The notes: generated from the letters alone by a model not told the origin. Positions 33,485-43,361 are shown, counted from the stretch's first letter. The stretch: DNA of 64,000 nucleotides from an uncultured bacterium (GCA_937996235.1 CALKVK010000035.1:186001-250000), one strand, 5' to 3'. Numbers and translations: made by a program.

Positions 33485-35427
33485 CGCACGAGCAGCGTCG
33501 CGCGGCGCACGGCCCAGACGTGGCTGCGTTCGGCGGCGCGCAGCGCGAACTCGTCCACGTGCAGCCACACGAGCTCGCTCTCCGCGACGACGCCGGGCTC
33601 GTGCGCTCCGAGCTCCACGTCGTAGAACGTGCCCTGCTTCAGGTGGCAGACGCCGTCGTCCTCGGAGACCGCGTAGACGTCGGCGCGGCCGATGACGCGC
33701 AGCACACGGCACGCGCGGCCGATCTCCTCGCGCAGCTCGCGGGCGAGCGCCTCCTCGGTGCTCTCGCCGGCGTCGACGCCACCGCCCGGCAGGTGCGCGA
33801 AGCCCTTCGCCGAGAAGACCGCCGCGACGCGTCCGGCTTCGTCGTGCGTCACGGCGTACGCGCCCGGTCGCGGGCGCACCGGCAGCGTCGCGTGCGGCGC
33901 GCCGAAGCGCGGCACGGAGTCGCCGAGCGTCAGCCCGGCGACGCGCAGCGCCTCGGCGGGCGCGCCCCACGTCGCACACGCGAAGCCGACGAGGAGCGTG
34001 ACGGCGCACGACGCGGGCGCGAGCCAGAGCGGGTGCGCGCCGAGCCGCGCGGGCACGCCGAGCAGCACGGCCGCGGCCACTCCTGCGCACGCGACGAGGA
34101 CGCCGGCGAGCGCCGCCGTCTCGCTCGCGCGGCGTGAGAGCAGGCCGAGCAGGAAGAGGCCGAGCAGCGGCCCGGCGACGTAGCCGAGCCACGTGAGGAG
34201 CTGGTCGAGCAGCAGCGTCTCCTCGCGCGCGGCGAACACGGCGAGTCCCGTCGCGACCGCGCCGAAGACGACGGTGAGCGTGCGGGCGAGCCGCAGGTCC
34301 TGCGCGTCGCTGCGCGGACGCCGCGCGAAGCGACGCACGAAGTCGACGAGCGTCGCCGTCGACATGCTGTGGATCGCGGAGTCCATGCTCGACATCGACG
34401 CCGCGAAGACGGCGGCGACGAGCAGCCCCGAGAGCCCCGCGGGCAGGCGGTGCGCGATGAACGCGGGCAGCGCCGCGTCGCCGCCGGACGCCGCGACCGC
34501 CTGCGCGACGGGCGCGCCCTCGGGCGTCGCGGCGGCCCATGCGCCGAGGCACACGCCGAGGAACAGCGTCAGCGCGACGGCCGCGCAGCCGATCGCCCAG
34601 CCGAGGAACGCGGCGCGGCGCGCGGCGGCGGCGTCGCGGCACGCGAGGTAGCGCTGCACCGCCTGCTGGTTGGTTCCGGCGACCGAGAGCGCGAGCGTGC
34701 CGTAGGCGATGAGCGCACCCGTCAGGTTGAACGGCGTCGCGAAGTCCACGCGGAACGCGACCGGCGCGAGGCGGCCGGCCGCGTGGGCGTCGTGCAGGAT
34801 CGCCGTCAGCCCGCCCGGCACGTCGGACGCGAGGAGCGCGAGCGACGCGACGACCGACACGACCACCACCGCGAACTGGATCAGGTCGGTCCACACGACC
34901 GCCGCGAGCCCGCCCGCGGCGCTGTAGATCACGGACGCGGCGCCCGTCGCGACGATCGCCGCGCGGATGTCCCAGCCGAGGAGCACCGAGAGCGCCTTCG
35001 CGGGCGCGTAGACCAGGAGCCCGGTGCGCAGGAGCGTCTGCCCGATGAACAGCGCGCTCGCCGCCGTGCGCGCGAGCACGCCGAAGCGCAGCTCGAGGTA
35101 CTCGTACGCCGTCGTCAGCCGGAGCCGCGAGTAGAACGGCACGAACGCCGCGCACGCGACCGCGATGGCGAGCAGGTCGCCGAGTTGGAGCTGCAGGTAG
35201 CCGAGGCCCTTCGCGAAGCCGTAGCCCGTGCCGCCGATCAGCGCCGCGCTGCTGAACGACGTCGCGACGAGCGACACGCCGACCAGCCACCAGCGCATGG
35301 AGCGCCCGCCGAGGACGTACTCCTCGACGCCGCCCTTGCGGCGGTTCGCCCACGCGCCGATCGCGAGCACGGCGACGCCGTACGCGGCGACGAACACCCA
35401 GTCGAGCGGCGCGAGCCCGGGCCCCAC
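33448..35427 (-). CDS. Sodium:solute symporter fused to a Nudix hydrolase domain
   Basis: The 659-residue protein has about 13 membrane segments of the SSS/SSF family (residues 8-500), with GYGFAKGLGYL, RLTTAYEYLELRFG and AGTNQQAVQRYLACRD segments. A C-terminal Nudix domain (about 515-655) carries a perfect Nudix box, G-x5-E-x7-RELREEIG (about 549-570). The solute is unknown. Nudix domains hydrolyse nucleoside diphosphate derivatives; here it would sit in the cytoplasm. GTG 35427 is the start. The 3' end overlaps that of the pseudokinase gene by 37 bp (convergent). The fusion looks real, since one frame covers both parts without interruption, but a sequencing frameshift cannot be formally excluded. 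Confidence 0.85.
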   Translation of the reverse strand: MGPGLAPLDWVFVAAYGVAVLAIGAWANRRKGGVEEYVLGGRSMRWWLVGVSLVATSFSSAALIGGTGYGFAKGLGYLQLQLGDLLAIAVACAAFVPFYSRLRLTTAYEYLELRFGVLARTAASALFIGQTLLRTGLLVYAPAKALSVLLGWDIRAAIVATGAASVIYSAAGGLAAVVWTDLIQFAVVVVSVVASLALLASDVPGGLTAILHDAHAAGRLAPVAFRVDFATPFNLTGALIAYGTLALSVAGTNQQAVQRYLACRDAAAARRAAFLGWAIGCAAVALTLFLGVCLGAWAAATPEGAPVAQAVAASGGDAALPAFIAHRLPAGLSGLLVAAVFAASMSSMDSAIHSMSTATLVDFVRRFARRPRSDAQDLRLARTLTVVFGAVATGLAVFAAREETLLLDQLLTWLGYVAGPLLGLFLLGLLSRRASETAALAGVLVACAGVAAAVLLGVPARLGAHPLWLAPASCAVTLLVGFACATWGAPAEALRVAGLTLGDSVPRFGAPHATLPVRPRPGAYAVTHDEAGRVAAVFSAKGFAHLPGGGVDAGESTEEALARELREEIGRACRVLRVIGRADVYAVSEDDGVCHLKQGTFYDVELGAHEPGVVAESELVWLHVDEFALRAAERSHVWAVRRATLLVRQRTSRTQRNPT

Positions 35428-35727
35428 GCACCGAACCTAGCGCGTGATTCGGGGACGGTCCTCGTAAGTCGCCCCACGCAAGAAACTCCCCGAACCGGGG
35501 ACGGTCCTCGGAACTTGCGCAGCGCAAGAAAGTCGCCGAACGGGGGACACTCCTCGCCGGCCTGCGCCGCCGCGGCGACGTCCGTCAGGCTCGGCGATCG
35601 GCAGGAGTGTCCCCGTCCCGCGCCGGAAGTTGCGCCACGCAACTTTCCAGGACCGTCCCCGAGCGGGTCGGGAAATTGCGCTACGCAAGATCCCAGGACC
35701 GTCCCGGTTCGTTGTGTGCGGCGGGGG
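35428..35727. repeat. Cluster of inverted GGGACGGTCCT/GGGACACTCCT elements
   Basis: Six copies of a 14-bp motif are arranged head-to-tail and then mirrored. GGGGACGGTCCTCG occurs at 35451 and 35497, GGGGACACTCCTCG at 35542, then the inverse forms at 35601 (GCAGGAGTGTCCCC), 35647 (CCAGGACCGTCCCC) and 35692 (truncated). Between them lie short TTGCG-(C/T)A-CGCAA inverted repeats (for example near 35514, 35629 and 35676). The 300-bp spacer between a symporter gene start and a secreted protein gene stop is almost entirely this REP-like array; no ORF is supported. Confidence 0.75.
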
Positions 35728-36267
35728 CTACCCGTACTTGCGGATGAGCGACTCCCAGAACTTCTGGGCCTTGAGCAGCGCCTTCAGCTTCTGCTTCCGC
35801 GTCGCGCCCTCCTTCGAGAGCTTCGCGTCGCGGCGCTCCGCCGACTTCGCGACCTTCTGGATCAGCTTCGCCGCGGGGCCGAGCGGGTTGCGGATGACGT
35901 CGTCCGCCAGCGCGAGGTTGGCGAAGTTCGCGTCGGCGGCGCTCGTCGTCGCGAGCAGCGCGAGGAACAGGTCCGCCTGCTGGACGTAGTCGGGATCGTC
36001 CCCCACCACCTTGTCGAGCTTCGCGAACGTCCCCTGGAACTTCTTGATCGACTTCGCGAGCCCGCCGTGGTCGGTCGAGAGCGTCACGAGCGCGTCCTCG
36101 ATCGCCGCGTCCACGGCCGGATCGTCCGAGGCGTCCGCGATGCCGGACAGCGCGAGCTGCAGCGGTCCGGAGAGCAGGTTGGTGTCGGGGTCGTGGCTCG
36201 CGTCGGCGATCGACGCTAGACCGAGCGCCAGCGCGAACGCGCCGGCGACGACGAAGGGGATGCGCAT
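35728..36267 (-). CDS. Secreted helical protein, hypothetical
   Basis: The 179-residue protein starts at ATG 36267 behind GGAGGGAC. A signal peptide (about 1-23, ending ADASHD) precedes an all-helical mature part rich in Asp and Lys: LQLALSGIADASDDPAVDAAIEDALVTL, then GLAKSIKKFQGTFAKLDKVVGDD, then RKQKLKALLKAQKFWESLIRKYG. I recognise no family. Its stop is near the REP-like array at 35451-35705. It is divergent from the parallel beta-helix gene, with a GCCGCC-GACC-GGCGGC inverted repeat (36314-36329) between them. Confidence 0.7.
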   Translation of the reverse strand: MRIPFVVAGAFALALGLASIADASHDPDTNLLSGPLQLALSGIADASDDPAVDAAIEDALVTLSTDHGGLAKSIKKFQGTFAKLDKVVGDDPDYVQQADLFLALLATTSAADANFANLALADDVIRNPLGPAAKLIQKVAKSAERRDAKLSKEGATRKQKLKALLKAQKFWESLIRKYG

Positions 36268-36435
36268 CGTCTCGTGTCCCTCCCAGGGCGGTGCGGCAGC
36301 CGGAATCGACGACGCCGCCGACCGGCGGCCGACGGCGCGGCGGAACGGTACCCCACGCGCGCCGAAACGCAAGGGCCGCGGCGGCGCGCGCGAACGCCCC
36401 TTCCGGCGCCGTCCGCACGCCGCCACACTGCGCCG

Positions 36436-38745
36436 ATGCGCACGCCGCTCCGGCTGCTCGCCGTCCTCGCCGTCACCGCGTGTGCGCCGGCCGCGCCGCC
36501 CGCTCCGCCGACCGCGCAGTCCGCGGAGGACGCCGCGCTCCCCGCCCCCACCGACGGCCTCGTCGTCGCCGCCGACGTGCACCTGCGCCCCGGCACGTGG
36601 CACGTCGCGGACGCGGACGGCGACGGCGTCCTCCGCGTGCGCGGCGCGGGCGCGGTGCTCGACCTGACGGGCGTCACGCTCGTCGCCCACGCCGCGGACG
36701 ACGCGCGCGACCCGGACGCGTTCGCGGGCATCGCGGTGCTCGTCGAGGACGCGCCCGGCGCGGTCGTGCGCGGCGGCACGCTGCGCGGGTTCCGCGTGGG
36801 CGTCGCGGTGCGCAACTCGCCCGGCGCCGTCGTCGAGGACGTGGACGCCTCCGGCAACTTCCGGCAGCGGCTGCGCTCGACGGTCGCCCGCGAGGACCTC
36901 GCCGACTGGCTGCGCCCCCACGACGACGACGCGAACGAGTGGGAGACGCGCTACGGCGCCGCGTTCTCGGTGCTCGCGTCGCCGCGCGCGGTCGTCCGCC
37001 GCTGCCGCGCGCGCGACGGTCAGAACGGCGTGCTGCTCTCGCGCTCGGACGGCGCGCAGGTCTACGACGGCGACTTCTCGCTGAACTCCGGCTGGGGCGT
37101 CGCGCTGCACCGCACGTGCGAGGCGACGATCTGCCGCAACCGCATGGACCGCTGCGTGCGCGGCTACAGCCACGGCGTCTACGACCGCGGCCAGGACTCC
37201 GCGGGCATCCTGGTCTTCGAGCAGAGCTCGCGCAACGTGATCGCGCTGAACTCCGCGACGCACGGCGGCGACGGACTCTTCCTCTACGCCGGCGAGGAGT
37301 CGCTGCACACGACGGGCACGGGCGGCTGCAACGACAACCTCGTCTTCGGCAACGACTTCTCGCACGCGGTCGCGAACGCGATCGAGGCGACGTTCAGCCG
37401 CGGCAACCGCTTCGTGCAGAACCGCCTCGACGACTCCCGCCACGGCGTGTGGGCGGGCTACTCGCACGACACGCTCGTCGCGGAGAACTCGATCCGCGGC
37501 TGCGACAGCGGCGTGTCGATCGAGCACGGCGTGCACGACATGCTCGAGTGGAACGAGATCGAGGACTGCGGCACGGGCGTGCACCTGTGGTGGGACGAGG
37601 ACGCGGAGCTCGCGGCGACGGTGTGGGGCCGCGCGCACGAGCTGCGCTCGGTGCGCAACCGCATCGGCCCGTGGAACCGCTTCCGCGGCAACCGCGTGGA
37701 CGTGCTCCTCGAGGACGACCGCGACGGCGCGATCGTCGCGTGCACGTTCGCGGGCGACGCGCCGCGCATCCGGTTGCGCGGCAACTGCGCGGGGCTGCTG
37801 CTCGAAGGCAACACGTTCCCCGACGCCGTCGGCACGATCGACGCGGGACACACGGCGCGGGTGCGCCTGCGCACGGGCGACGGGCCGCTCGACGCGCCGC
37901 GCGTCGAGGGCGACGGCCGGGTGGAGTTCGAGCGCGTGCGCGTGGAGGGCATGGTGCGCCACGCGCCGGACCCGGACGCGCTGCCGCGTCCCGAGACGCT
38001 CCCGGGCGCGGCGGACCCGTTCCTCCCCGAGGGCGCGCCGCGCGGCCGCGCGACGATCCGCGTGGACGAGTGGGGCCCCGTCGACCCGGGCGCGCGACGC
38101 GTCTTCCCCGCGCACTTCGACGCGTGCGGGAGCGCGGAGCTCTCCGTTCTCGGTCCCGACGGCACGTTCCGCGTGGTGGCCGTGAGCGAGGGCTGCGTCG
38201 CCGAGCCGCGCGAGGGTGCGCTCCCCGGCGTCGTCCGGGTGCGCGCCGCCGACGCGGACGGTCCTGCGCTGCGCGACGTGCACGTGACGCTCGACGTCGG
38301 CGGCACGCGGTTCGAGGCGTCGGGCACGCTCTTCGTCGCCGCGTGGGACCTGCGCTTCTTCGCGCTCGCGGGCGATCCGCGCGAGGACGCCGCCGGCTTC
38401 GCGACGCTGCTCGCGTCGGAGCCCGCGGCGCGGCGCACGGTGACGGCGCTCGACTTCGCGTGGCGCACGGCGGCGCCCGACCCGGCCGTCGGCGCGGACC
38501 GCTTCGCGACGCTCGCGACGACGGACGTCGCGCTGCCGGCAGGGCGCTACCGCCTCGCGACCGTGAGCGACGACGGGCTGCGCGTGTGGGTGGACGGACG
38601 GCTCGTCGTCGACGACTGGACGCAGCACGGACCGACGCCGCACGACGCCGTGCTCGACCTGGCCGCGGGCACGCACGCGCTCCGCGTCGAGCACTTCGAA
38701 CTCGACGGGTGGGCCGCGCTCACGGTCGGGCTGACGAGGGAGTGA
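36436..38745 (+). CDS. Parallel beta-helix lipoprotein with C-terminal PA14-like domain
   Basis: The 769-residue protein has a signal sequence ending AVTACAP (lipidated Cys about 16). Residues 60-500 form a right-handed parallel beta-helix of the NosD/carbohydrate-binding type: VVRGGTLRGFRVGVAVRNS, then NRMDRCVRGYSHGVYDRG, then ENSIRGCDSGVSIEHGV, with regular N-x-I/V ladder positions. A linker and then a PA14-like beta domain (about 650-769: ALPAGRYRLATVSDDGLRVWVDGRLVVDDW) follow. Such proteins bind or cleave polysaccharides; no clear catalytic residues can be named. The next gene, the RND adaptor, starts 26 bp later on the same strand, but functional linkage is not evident. Confidence 0.85.
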   Translation: MRTPLRLLAVLAVTACAPAAPPAPPTAQSAEDAALPAPTDGLVVAADVHLRPGTWHVADADGDGVLRVRGAGAVLDLTGVTLVAHAADDARDPDAFAGIAVLVEDAPGAVVRGGTLRGFRVGVAVRNSPGAVVEDVDASGNFRQRLRSTVAREDLADWLRPHDDDANEWETRYGAAFSVLASPRAVVRRCRARDGQNGVLLSRSDGAQVYDGDFSLNSGWGVALHRTCEATICRNRMDRCVRGYSHGVYDRGQDSAGILVFEQSSRNVIALNSATHGGDGLFLYAGEESLHTTGTGGCNDNLVFGNDFSHAVANAIEATFSRGNRFVQNRLDDSRHGVWAGYSHDTLVAENSIRGCDSGVSIEHGVHDMLEWNEIEDCGTGVHLWWDEDAELAATVWGRAHELRSVRNRIGPWNRFRGNRVDVLLEDDRDGAIVACTFAGDAPRIRLRGNCAGLLLEGNTFPDAVGTIDAGHTARVRLRTGDGPLDAPRVEGDGRVEFERVRVEGMVRHAPDPDALPRPETLPGAADPFLPEGAPRGRATIRVDEWGPVDPGARRVFPAHFDACGSAELSVLGPDGTFRVVAVSEGCVAEPREGALPGVVRVRAADADGPALRDVHVTLDVGGTRFEASGTLFVAAWDLRFFALAGDPREDAAGFATLLASEPAARRTVTALDFAWRTAAPDPAVGADRFATLATTDVALPAGRYRLATVSDDGLRVWVDGRLVVDDWTQHGPTPHDAVLDLAAGTHALRVEHFELDGWAALTVGLTRE

Positions 38746-38771
38746 GCGCCTCCGCGCGGTAGAACCCGCGG

Positions 38772-40121
38772 ATGGACCCCGCACCCGGTGCGCCCGGCGC
38801 ACCCGACCACGCGCCGCGCCACCTGCGGCTCGTCCCGACGCTGCTCCTCGTCGCTCTCGCGCTCGGCGCGGGCGTCGCCGGGTTCGCCGCGCTGGCGCGG
38901 CAGCGCAAGGAGCCGGCGCGGAGTCCGACGGCCGTCCCGCGCACCGCCGTGCGCGCCCCCGCGGTCGCGCGCGCCACGCACCGCGAGACGCTGACCGGCT
39001 ACGGCCGCGCGCGTCCGCTGCGCCGCGCGCGCGTCGCCGCGGAGCTCGCGGCCACGGTGCTGCGCGTCGCACCGGAGCTCGAGGCCGGGACCCGCGTCGC
39101 GTCCGGGACGGCGCTCGTCTGGCTCGACGACCGCGACGCGCGGGCGGCGGCGGCGGGCGCGACGGCGCGCGTCGCCGCGGCACGCGCCGCTCTCGAGCGC
39201 GCGGAGGCGGACGCCGCGGCGGTGACCGAGCAGCACGCCGCCGCGAGCGGCGAGCTCGCCGCGGCGCGGCGCGAGCTCGCGCGCGTGCGCGGTCTCGTGC
39301 CGCAGGCCGCGTCGGCGAGCGAGGTGGACGCGCAGCAGATGGTCGTGTCGGTGCGGGAGCAGACCACCCTCGCGCTCGCGGGGCGCCTCCGTACGACGGC
39401 CGCCGACGTCGCCGCGCGCGCGGCGGACGTGCGCGCCGCGGAGGCGGCCGAGGCGGCTGCTGCGCTCGACGTCGAGCGCAGCGTGGTGCGGGCGCCGTGG
39501 GACGGCGTGATCGTGTCGCGCGCCGCCCAGCCCGGCGAGCGCGTCACGCCGGGCGCCGTCCTCTTCGACCTCGTGGACCCCGCGCGCGTCGAGGTGGCCG
39601 TCGCGCTCCCGGCGGCGCGCTTCGGCGACGTCGCAGCCGGCGCCGCCGCGAGCGTGCGCCTGCACGAGGACGGTGCGGCCGTGTGGAGCGGCAGCGTCGC
39701 GCGCGTCGCACCCGCGGTCGACGCGGAGCGCAGCACCTTCGACGTGTTCCTCGAGATCGAGGCGCGCGCCGCGGACTCCGGCGCGCCCGTGCCGCCCGGC
39801 GCGTTCGTCGTGGCAGAGGTCGCAGGCCGCACGACCGCCGACGTGTTCGCCGTCCCGCGCGAGGCGCTCGTCGGCGACCGGCTCTTCGTCGTCGAGCTGG
39901 GCGCCGCGCTCGCGGACGGCGGCGGGCGCCACGAGGCGGTCGTGCACGAGCGCCGGCCGCACGTGGCGCGGCGGCTGCCCGACGTCGTCCTGGTGGACTC
40001 CGGTCTCGAGCCGGGCGAGCGCGTGGTGGTGACCGCCGTGGACCGCGTCGCCGAGGGCACGCACGTCATCGTGCTCGCGGACGCCGAGGGCGACGCGCCC
40101 GCCGACGGGACGCCGCGATGA
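38772..40121 (+). CDS. RND efflux periplasmic adaptor (HlyD/MFP family)
   Basis: The 449-residue protein has an N-terminal membrane anchor (about 20-43) followed by the usual lipoyl half-motif, long helical hairpin and beta-barrel. The first lipoyl half spans about 75-120 (TVLRVAPELEAGTRVASG), the Ala/Glu/Arg-rich hairpin about 125-245, and the second half has SVVRAPWDGVIVSRAAQPGERVTPG. A membrane-proximal domain follows with AVPREALVGD. Its stop overlaps the start of the RND pump gene by 4 bp (ATGA, 40118-40121), so the two are co-translated. No outer-membrane TolC-like gene is in the window. Confidence 0.9.
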   Translation: MDPAPGAPGAPDHAPRHLRLVPTLLLVALALGAGVAGFAALARQRKEPARSPTAVPRTAVRAPAVARATHRETLTGYGRARPLRRARVAAELAATVLRVAPELEAGTRVASGTALVWLDDRDARAAAAGATARVAAARAALERAEADAAAVTEQHAAASGELAAARRELARVRGLVPQAASASEVDAQQMVVSVREQTTLALAGRLRTTAADVAARAADVRAAEAAEAAAALDVERSVVRAPWDGVIVSRAAQPGERVTPGAVLFDLVDPARVEVAVALPAARFGDVAAGAAASVRLHEDGAAVWSGSVARVAPAVDAERSTFDVFLEIEARAADSGAPVPPGAFVVAEVAGRTTADVFAVPREALVGDRLFVVELGAALADGGGRHEAVVHERRPHVARRLPDVVLVDSGLEPGERVVVTAVDRVAEGTHVIVLADAEGDAPADGTPR

Positions 40122-43100
40122 ACCTGCCGCGCTTCGGGGTCCGCAACCCGGTCCCCGTCAACCTGCTGATGTGGGCGATCATCGTCGCGGGCGCGTTCGC
40201 GTGGCGCTCGCTCGTGCGCGAGCTGCTCCCGAACTTCGAGCCCGAGCAGGCCGTGATCTCCGTCGCGTACCCGGGCGCGACGCCGGAGGAGGTCGAGAAG
40301 GCGGTCGTGCTCCCCATCGAGCGCGAGATCGAGGGCGTCGAGGGCGTCGACGAGGTCTCGTCCGAGGTGCTCGAGGGCGTGGCGGCCGTGCGCGTGGAGA
40401 TGGAGCGCGACGCGAACCGCGACCGCGTCGTCGCGGAGCTGCGCAACCGCATGGACCGCGTGCGGCCGGACCTCCCGGACGGCGCCGAGGAGCCGGAGAT
40501 CAGCGAGCTGCGGCCGTTCCTGCCGGTCATCTCCGTGATGGTCGTCGGCGACGTGCCCGAGGAGCGCCTCGCGGACGTCGTCGAGGACGTGCGCCGCGAG
40601 CTGCTCGACCTCCCCGAGATCACGGAGGTGACGGTCTCGGGCGTGCGCGACCGCGAGATCTGGATCGAGCTGCGCCCGGAGCGCCTCGAGGAGGAGGGCC
40701 TGACGTTCGCGGAGGTCGGACGCGTCGTCGCCGCGCAGAACGTGGACCTGCCCGGCGGGCAGGTCGAGGGCGCGCGCGGCAACGTGCGCGTGCGCACCGT
40801 CGGCGAGCGCGACCGCGCGCGCGAGCTCGAGCGGCTCGTGGTGCGCGCGCGGCCGGACGGCACCGCGCTGCGCCTCGGCGACGTCGCGACGGTGCGCGAC
40901 ACGTTCGAGGACACGGTCGAGCGCGGGCGCTTCGGCGGGCGGCGCGCCGCGAACGTGACCGTCTTCAAGACGCCCGAGCAGGACGCCGTGACGATCGCGG
41001 AGCGCGTGAAGGCGTACGTCGCGGAGCGCCCGACGCGCCTCGGCGGCGCGCTCGAGCTGCGCCCCTACTCCGACCTCTCGCGCTTCGTGGTGCAGCGCCT
41101 CGACCTGATGATCTCGAACGCGAAGTGGGGCTTCCTGCTCGTGTGCCTCTGCCTCGCGCTCTTCCTCGACCTGCGCGTCGCGTTCTGGACGGCGGTCGGC
41201 CTGCCCGTCGCGTTCCTCGGCACGTTCGTCGTCATGAAGCTGATGGGCCAGAGCGTGAACATGATCTCGCTCTTCGGACTCATCATCGTGCTCGGCCTGA
41301 TCGTCGACGACGCGATCGTGATCGGGGAGAACGTGTTCACGCGCATCCGCTCCGGCATGCCGCCGATGCGCGCGGCGGTGCGCGGCGCGAGCGAGGTGGC
41401 GCTGCCGGTGATCGCGGCGGTGACGACGACGATCGTCGCGTTCGCTCCGCTCGCGTTCCTCGAAGGGCGCTTCGGCGCGTTCCTCGGCCAGCTCCCGCAG
41501 GTGGCGATCGCGGCGCTCAGCGTCTCGCTGGTCGAGGCGCTGCTGATCCTGCCCGCGCACCTCGCGCACGTCCGCACGGGTCCGCCGCTCTTCCCGCGGC
41601 TCGCGGCGCTCGGCGTGCGGATCGCCGCAGTGCGCGCGCGCGTGATGGAGGAGCTCGTGCCGGACGCGCTCGAGCGTCTCCTGCGCTTCGTGCTGCGCGT
41701 GCGCTACGTCGCGCTCGCCGTCGTCACCGCCGGGCTGCTGCTCACCGTCGGCCTCGTGCGCGGCGGCATCGTGCCGTTCGTGCTGTTCCAGGACCTCGAC
41801 GCCGAGAACGTGACGGTGGACATCGAGCTCGCCGCGGGTTCGCCCGTCGAGCGCACCGAGGAGACGGTCGCGCTCGTCGAGCGCGTGCTGCTCGCGCAGC
41901 CCGAGGTCGCGACCGTCTACTCCGTCGTCGGCACGTCGTTCAGCGAGCGCGGCCGCGAGAGCGCCGCCGACCCCGCGACGGTCGGGCAGATCCAGATCGA
42001 GCTGCTCCCGTCGGACGAGCGCGACGAGCGCGGCATGCGGCGCTCGCGCGACGTCGTCGCCGACGCGCGGGCGCGCACGGCGGGCCTGCCGGGCGTCGTG
42101 AAGCTCAACTTCCTGGAGCGCGCGGGCGGCCCGGTCGGCGCGGACATCGAGGTGCGCGTGCGCGGCGAGGACCTCGCCGTGCTCGAGGCCGCCGTGGACG
42201 AGGTGCGCGACACGCTCGCGGGCTACGACGGCGTGCACGAGATCGAGGACGACCTGCGCCGCGGCAAGCTGGAGGCGCGGCTCGCGCTGCGTCCGGGCGC
42301 GCGCGCACTGGGTCTCAGCACACGCGACGTCGCGCTCGAGACGCGTCACGCACTGTTCGGCTTCGAGGCGCAGGACATCCAGCAGCCCGACGGCGAGGTG
42401 ACCGTGCGCGCCGTGCTGCCCGAGTCCGCGCGCAGCTCGCTCGCGGACCTGGGGCGACTGCGCGTCGCGACGCCGACGGGCGCGCGCGTGCCGCTCGAGG
42501 AGGCCGCGACGCTGGACACGGGGCGCGGCTACGCGGCGCTCGCGCGCGTGGACGGGCGGCGGGCGGTCACGGTGAAGGCGTCGGTGGACGAGGCCGTCGC
42601 GAACGTCAAGGACGTCACGGAGTCCGTCGGCGCGGCGCTCGCCGACCTGGGACGGCGCCACCCGGGCGTCAGCGTGTCGTTCGAGGGGCGGCAGAAGGAG
42701 ACGCGCGAGTCGCTCTCGTCCCTGCGCTGGGGCTTCCCCGCGGCGCTCCTGATGATCTACGCCATCCTGGCCGCCGTCTTCCGCTCGTACGTCCAGCCGC
42801 TGCTCGTGATGACGGCGATCCCGTTCGGCCTCGCGGGCGCCGTGATCGGCCACGCCGTCTGGGGCCTCCCGATCGGCCTGCTCTCGATGATCGGCGCCGT
42901 CGCGCTGACGGGCATCGTGGTCAACGACAGCCTGATCCTCGTGGACTTCGTCAACCGCCGCGAGGCGGGCGCGGACGTGCCCGTCGAGGAGGCGGTCGTG
43001 GCCGCGGCGCGGGCACGCGTCCGCGCGATCCTGCTGACGTCGCTCACGACGGTCGCGGGCCTCGCCCCGCTCGTCGGCGAGCGCAGCTTCCAGGCCCAGT

Positions 43101-43252
43101 TCCTGGTGCCGATGGCGATCTCGCTCACGTTCGGACTGTCGCTCGCCACCTTCACCACGCTCGTGCTCCTGCCCACGCTCTACGTCGTCCTCGACGACGT
43201 CCGCGGCGTGCTCCGGCGCGTCTTCACGGCGCCCGTCCCCACCCGGGCGTGA
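40118..43252 (+). CDS. RND-family efflux transporter (AcrB/HAE1-type)
   Basis: The 1044-residue inner-membrane pump has a typical RND layout: a first membrane segment (VNLLMWAIIVAGAFAW), a large porter domain, helices around 335-540 and a second half from about 545. Conserved points are PGATPEEVEKAVVLPIE after the first helix, LIVDDAIVIGENVF (proton-relay DD pair, about 404-405), and in the second half LLMIYAILAAVFRSYVQPL and GIVVNDSLILVDFVNRR. It acts with the adaptor encoded directly upstream. The substrate range is not predictable: it could be a drug, metal or lipid exporter. Length is standard for the HAE1 group. Confidence 0.93.
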   Translation: MNLPRFGVRNPVPVNLLMWAIIVAGAFAWRSLVRELLPNFEPEQAVISVAYPGATPEEVEKAVVLPIEREIEGVEGVDEVSSEVLEGVAAVRVEMERDANRDRVVAELRNRMDRVRPDLPDGAEEPEISELRPFLPVISVMVVGDVPEERLADVVEDVRRELLDLPEITEVTVSGVRDREIWIELRPERLEEEGLTFAEVGRVVAAQNVDLPGGQVEGARGNVRVRTVGERDRARELERLVVRARPDGTALRLGDVATVRDTFEDTVERGRFGGRRAANVTVFKTPEQDAVTIAERVKAYVAERPTRLGGALELRPYSDLSRFVVQRLDLMISNAKWGFLLVCLCLALFLDLRVAFWTAVGLPVAFLGTFVVMKLMGQSVNMISLFGLIIVLGLIVDDAIVIGENVFTRIRSGMPPMRAAVRGASEVALPVIAAVTTTIVAFAPLAFLEGRFGAFLGQLPQVAIAALSVSLVEALLILPAHLAHVRTGPPLFPRLAALGVRIAAVRARVMEELVPDALERLLRFVLRVRYVALAVVTAGLLLTVGLVRGGIVPFVLFQDLDAENVTVDIELAAGSPVERTEETVALVERVLLAQPEVATVYSVVGTSFSERGRESAADPATVGQIQIELLPSDERDERGMRRSRDVVADARARTAGLPGVVKLNFLERAGGPVGADIEVRVRGEDLAVLEAAVDEVRDTLAGYDGVHEIEDDLRRGKLEARLALRPGARALGLSTRDVALETRHALFGFEAQDIQQPDGEVTVRAVLPESARSSLADLGRLRVATPTGARVPLEEAATLDTGRGYAALARVDGRRAVTVKASVDEAVANVKDVTESVGAALADLGRRHPGVSVSFEGRQKETRESLSSLRWGFPAALLMIYAILAAVFRSYVQPLLVMTAIPFGLAGAVIGHAVWGLPIGLLSMIGAVALTGIVVNDSLILVDFVNRREAGADVPVEEAVVAAARARVRAILLTSLTTVAGLAPLVGERSFQAQFLVPMAISLTFGLSLATFTTLVLLPTLYVVLDDVRGVLRRVFTAPVPTRA

Positions 43253-43361
43253 CGACGGTCGCAGCCACCCCGCGCGACCGCCGCCACCCGCAACCGGCGC
43301 AACTCCGGGCACGTCTCCCGTACGAGGACGCAGAACGCAGGCGTCCGGTGAGGGAAGCCCG

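Noticed and set aside
35238..35688. Small minus-strand frames within the symporter start and REP-like array
   Set aside because: They overlap the repeat array and antisense or alternate frames of the symporter gene; no coding evidence.
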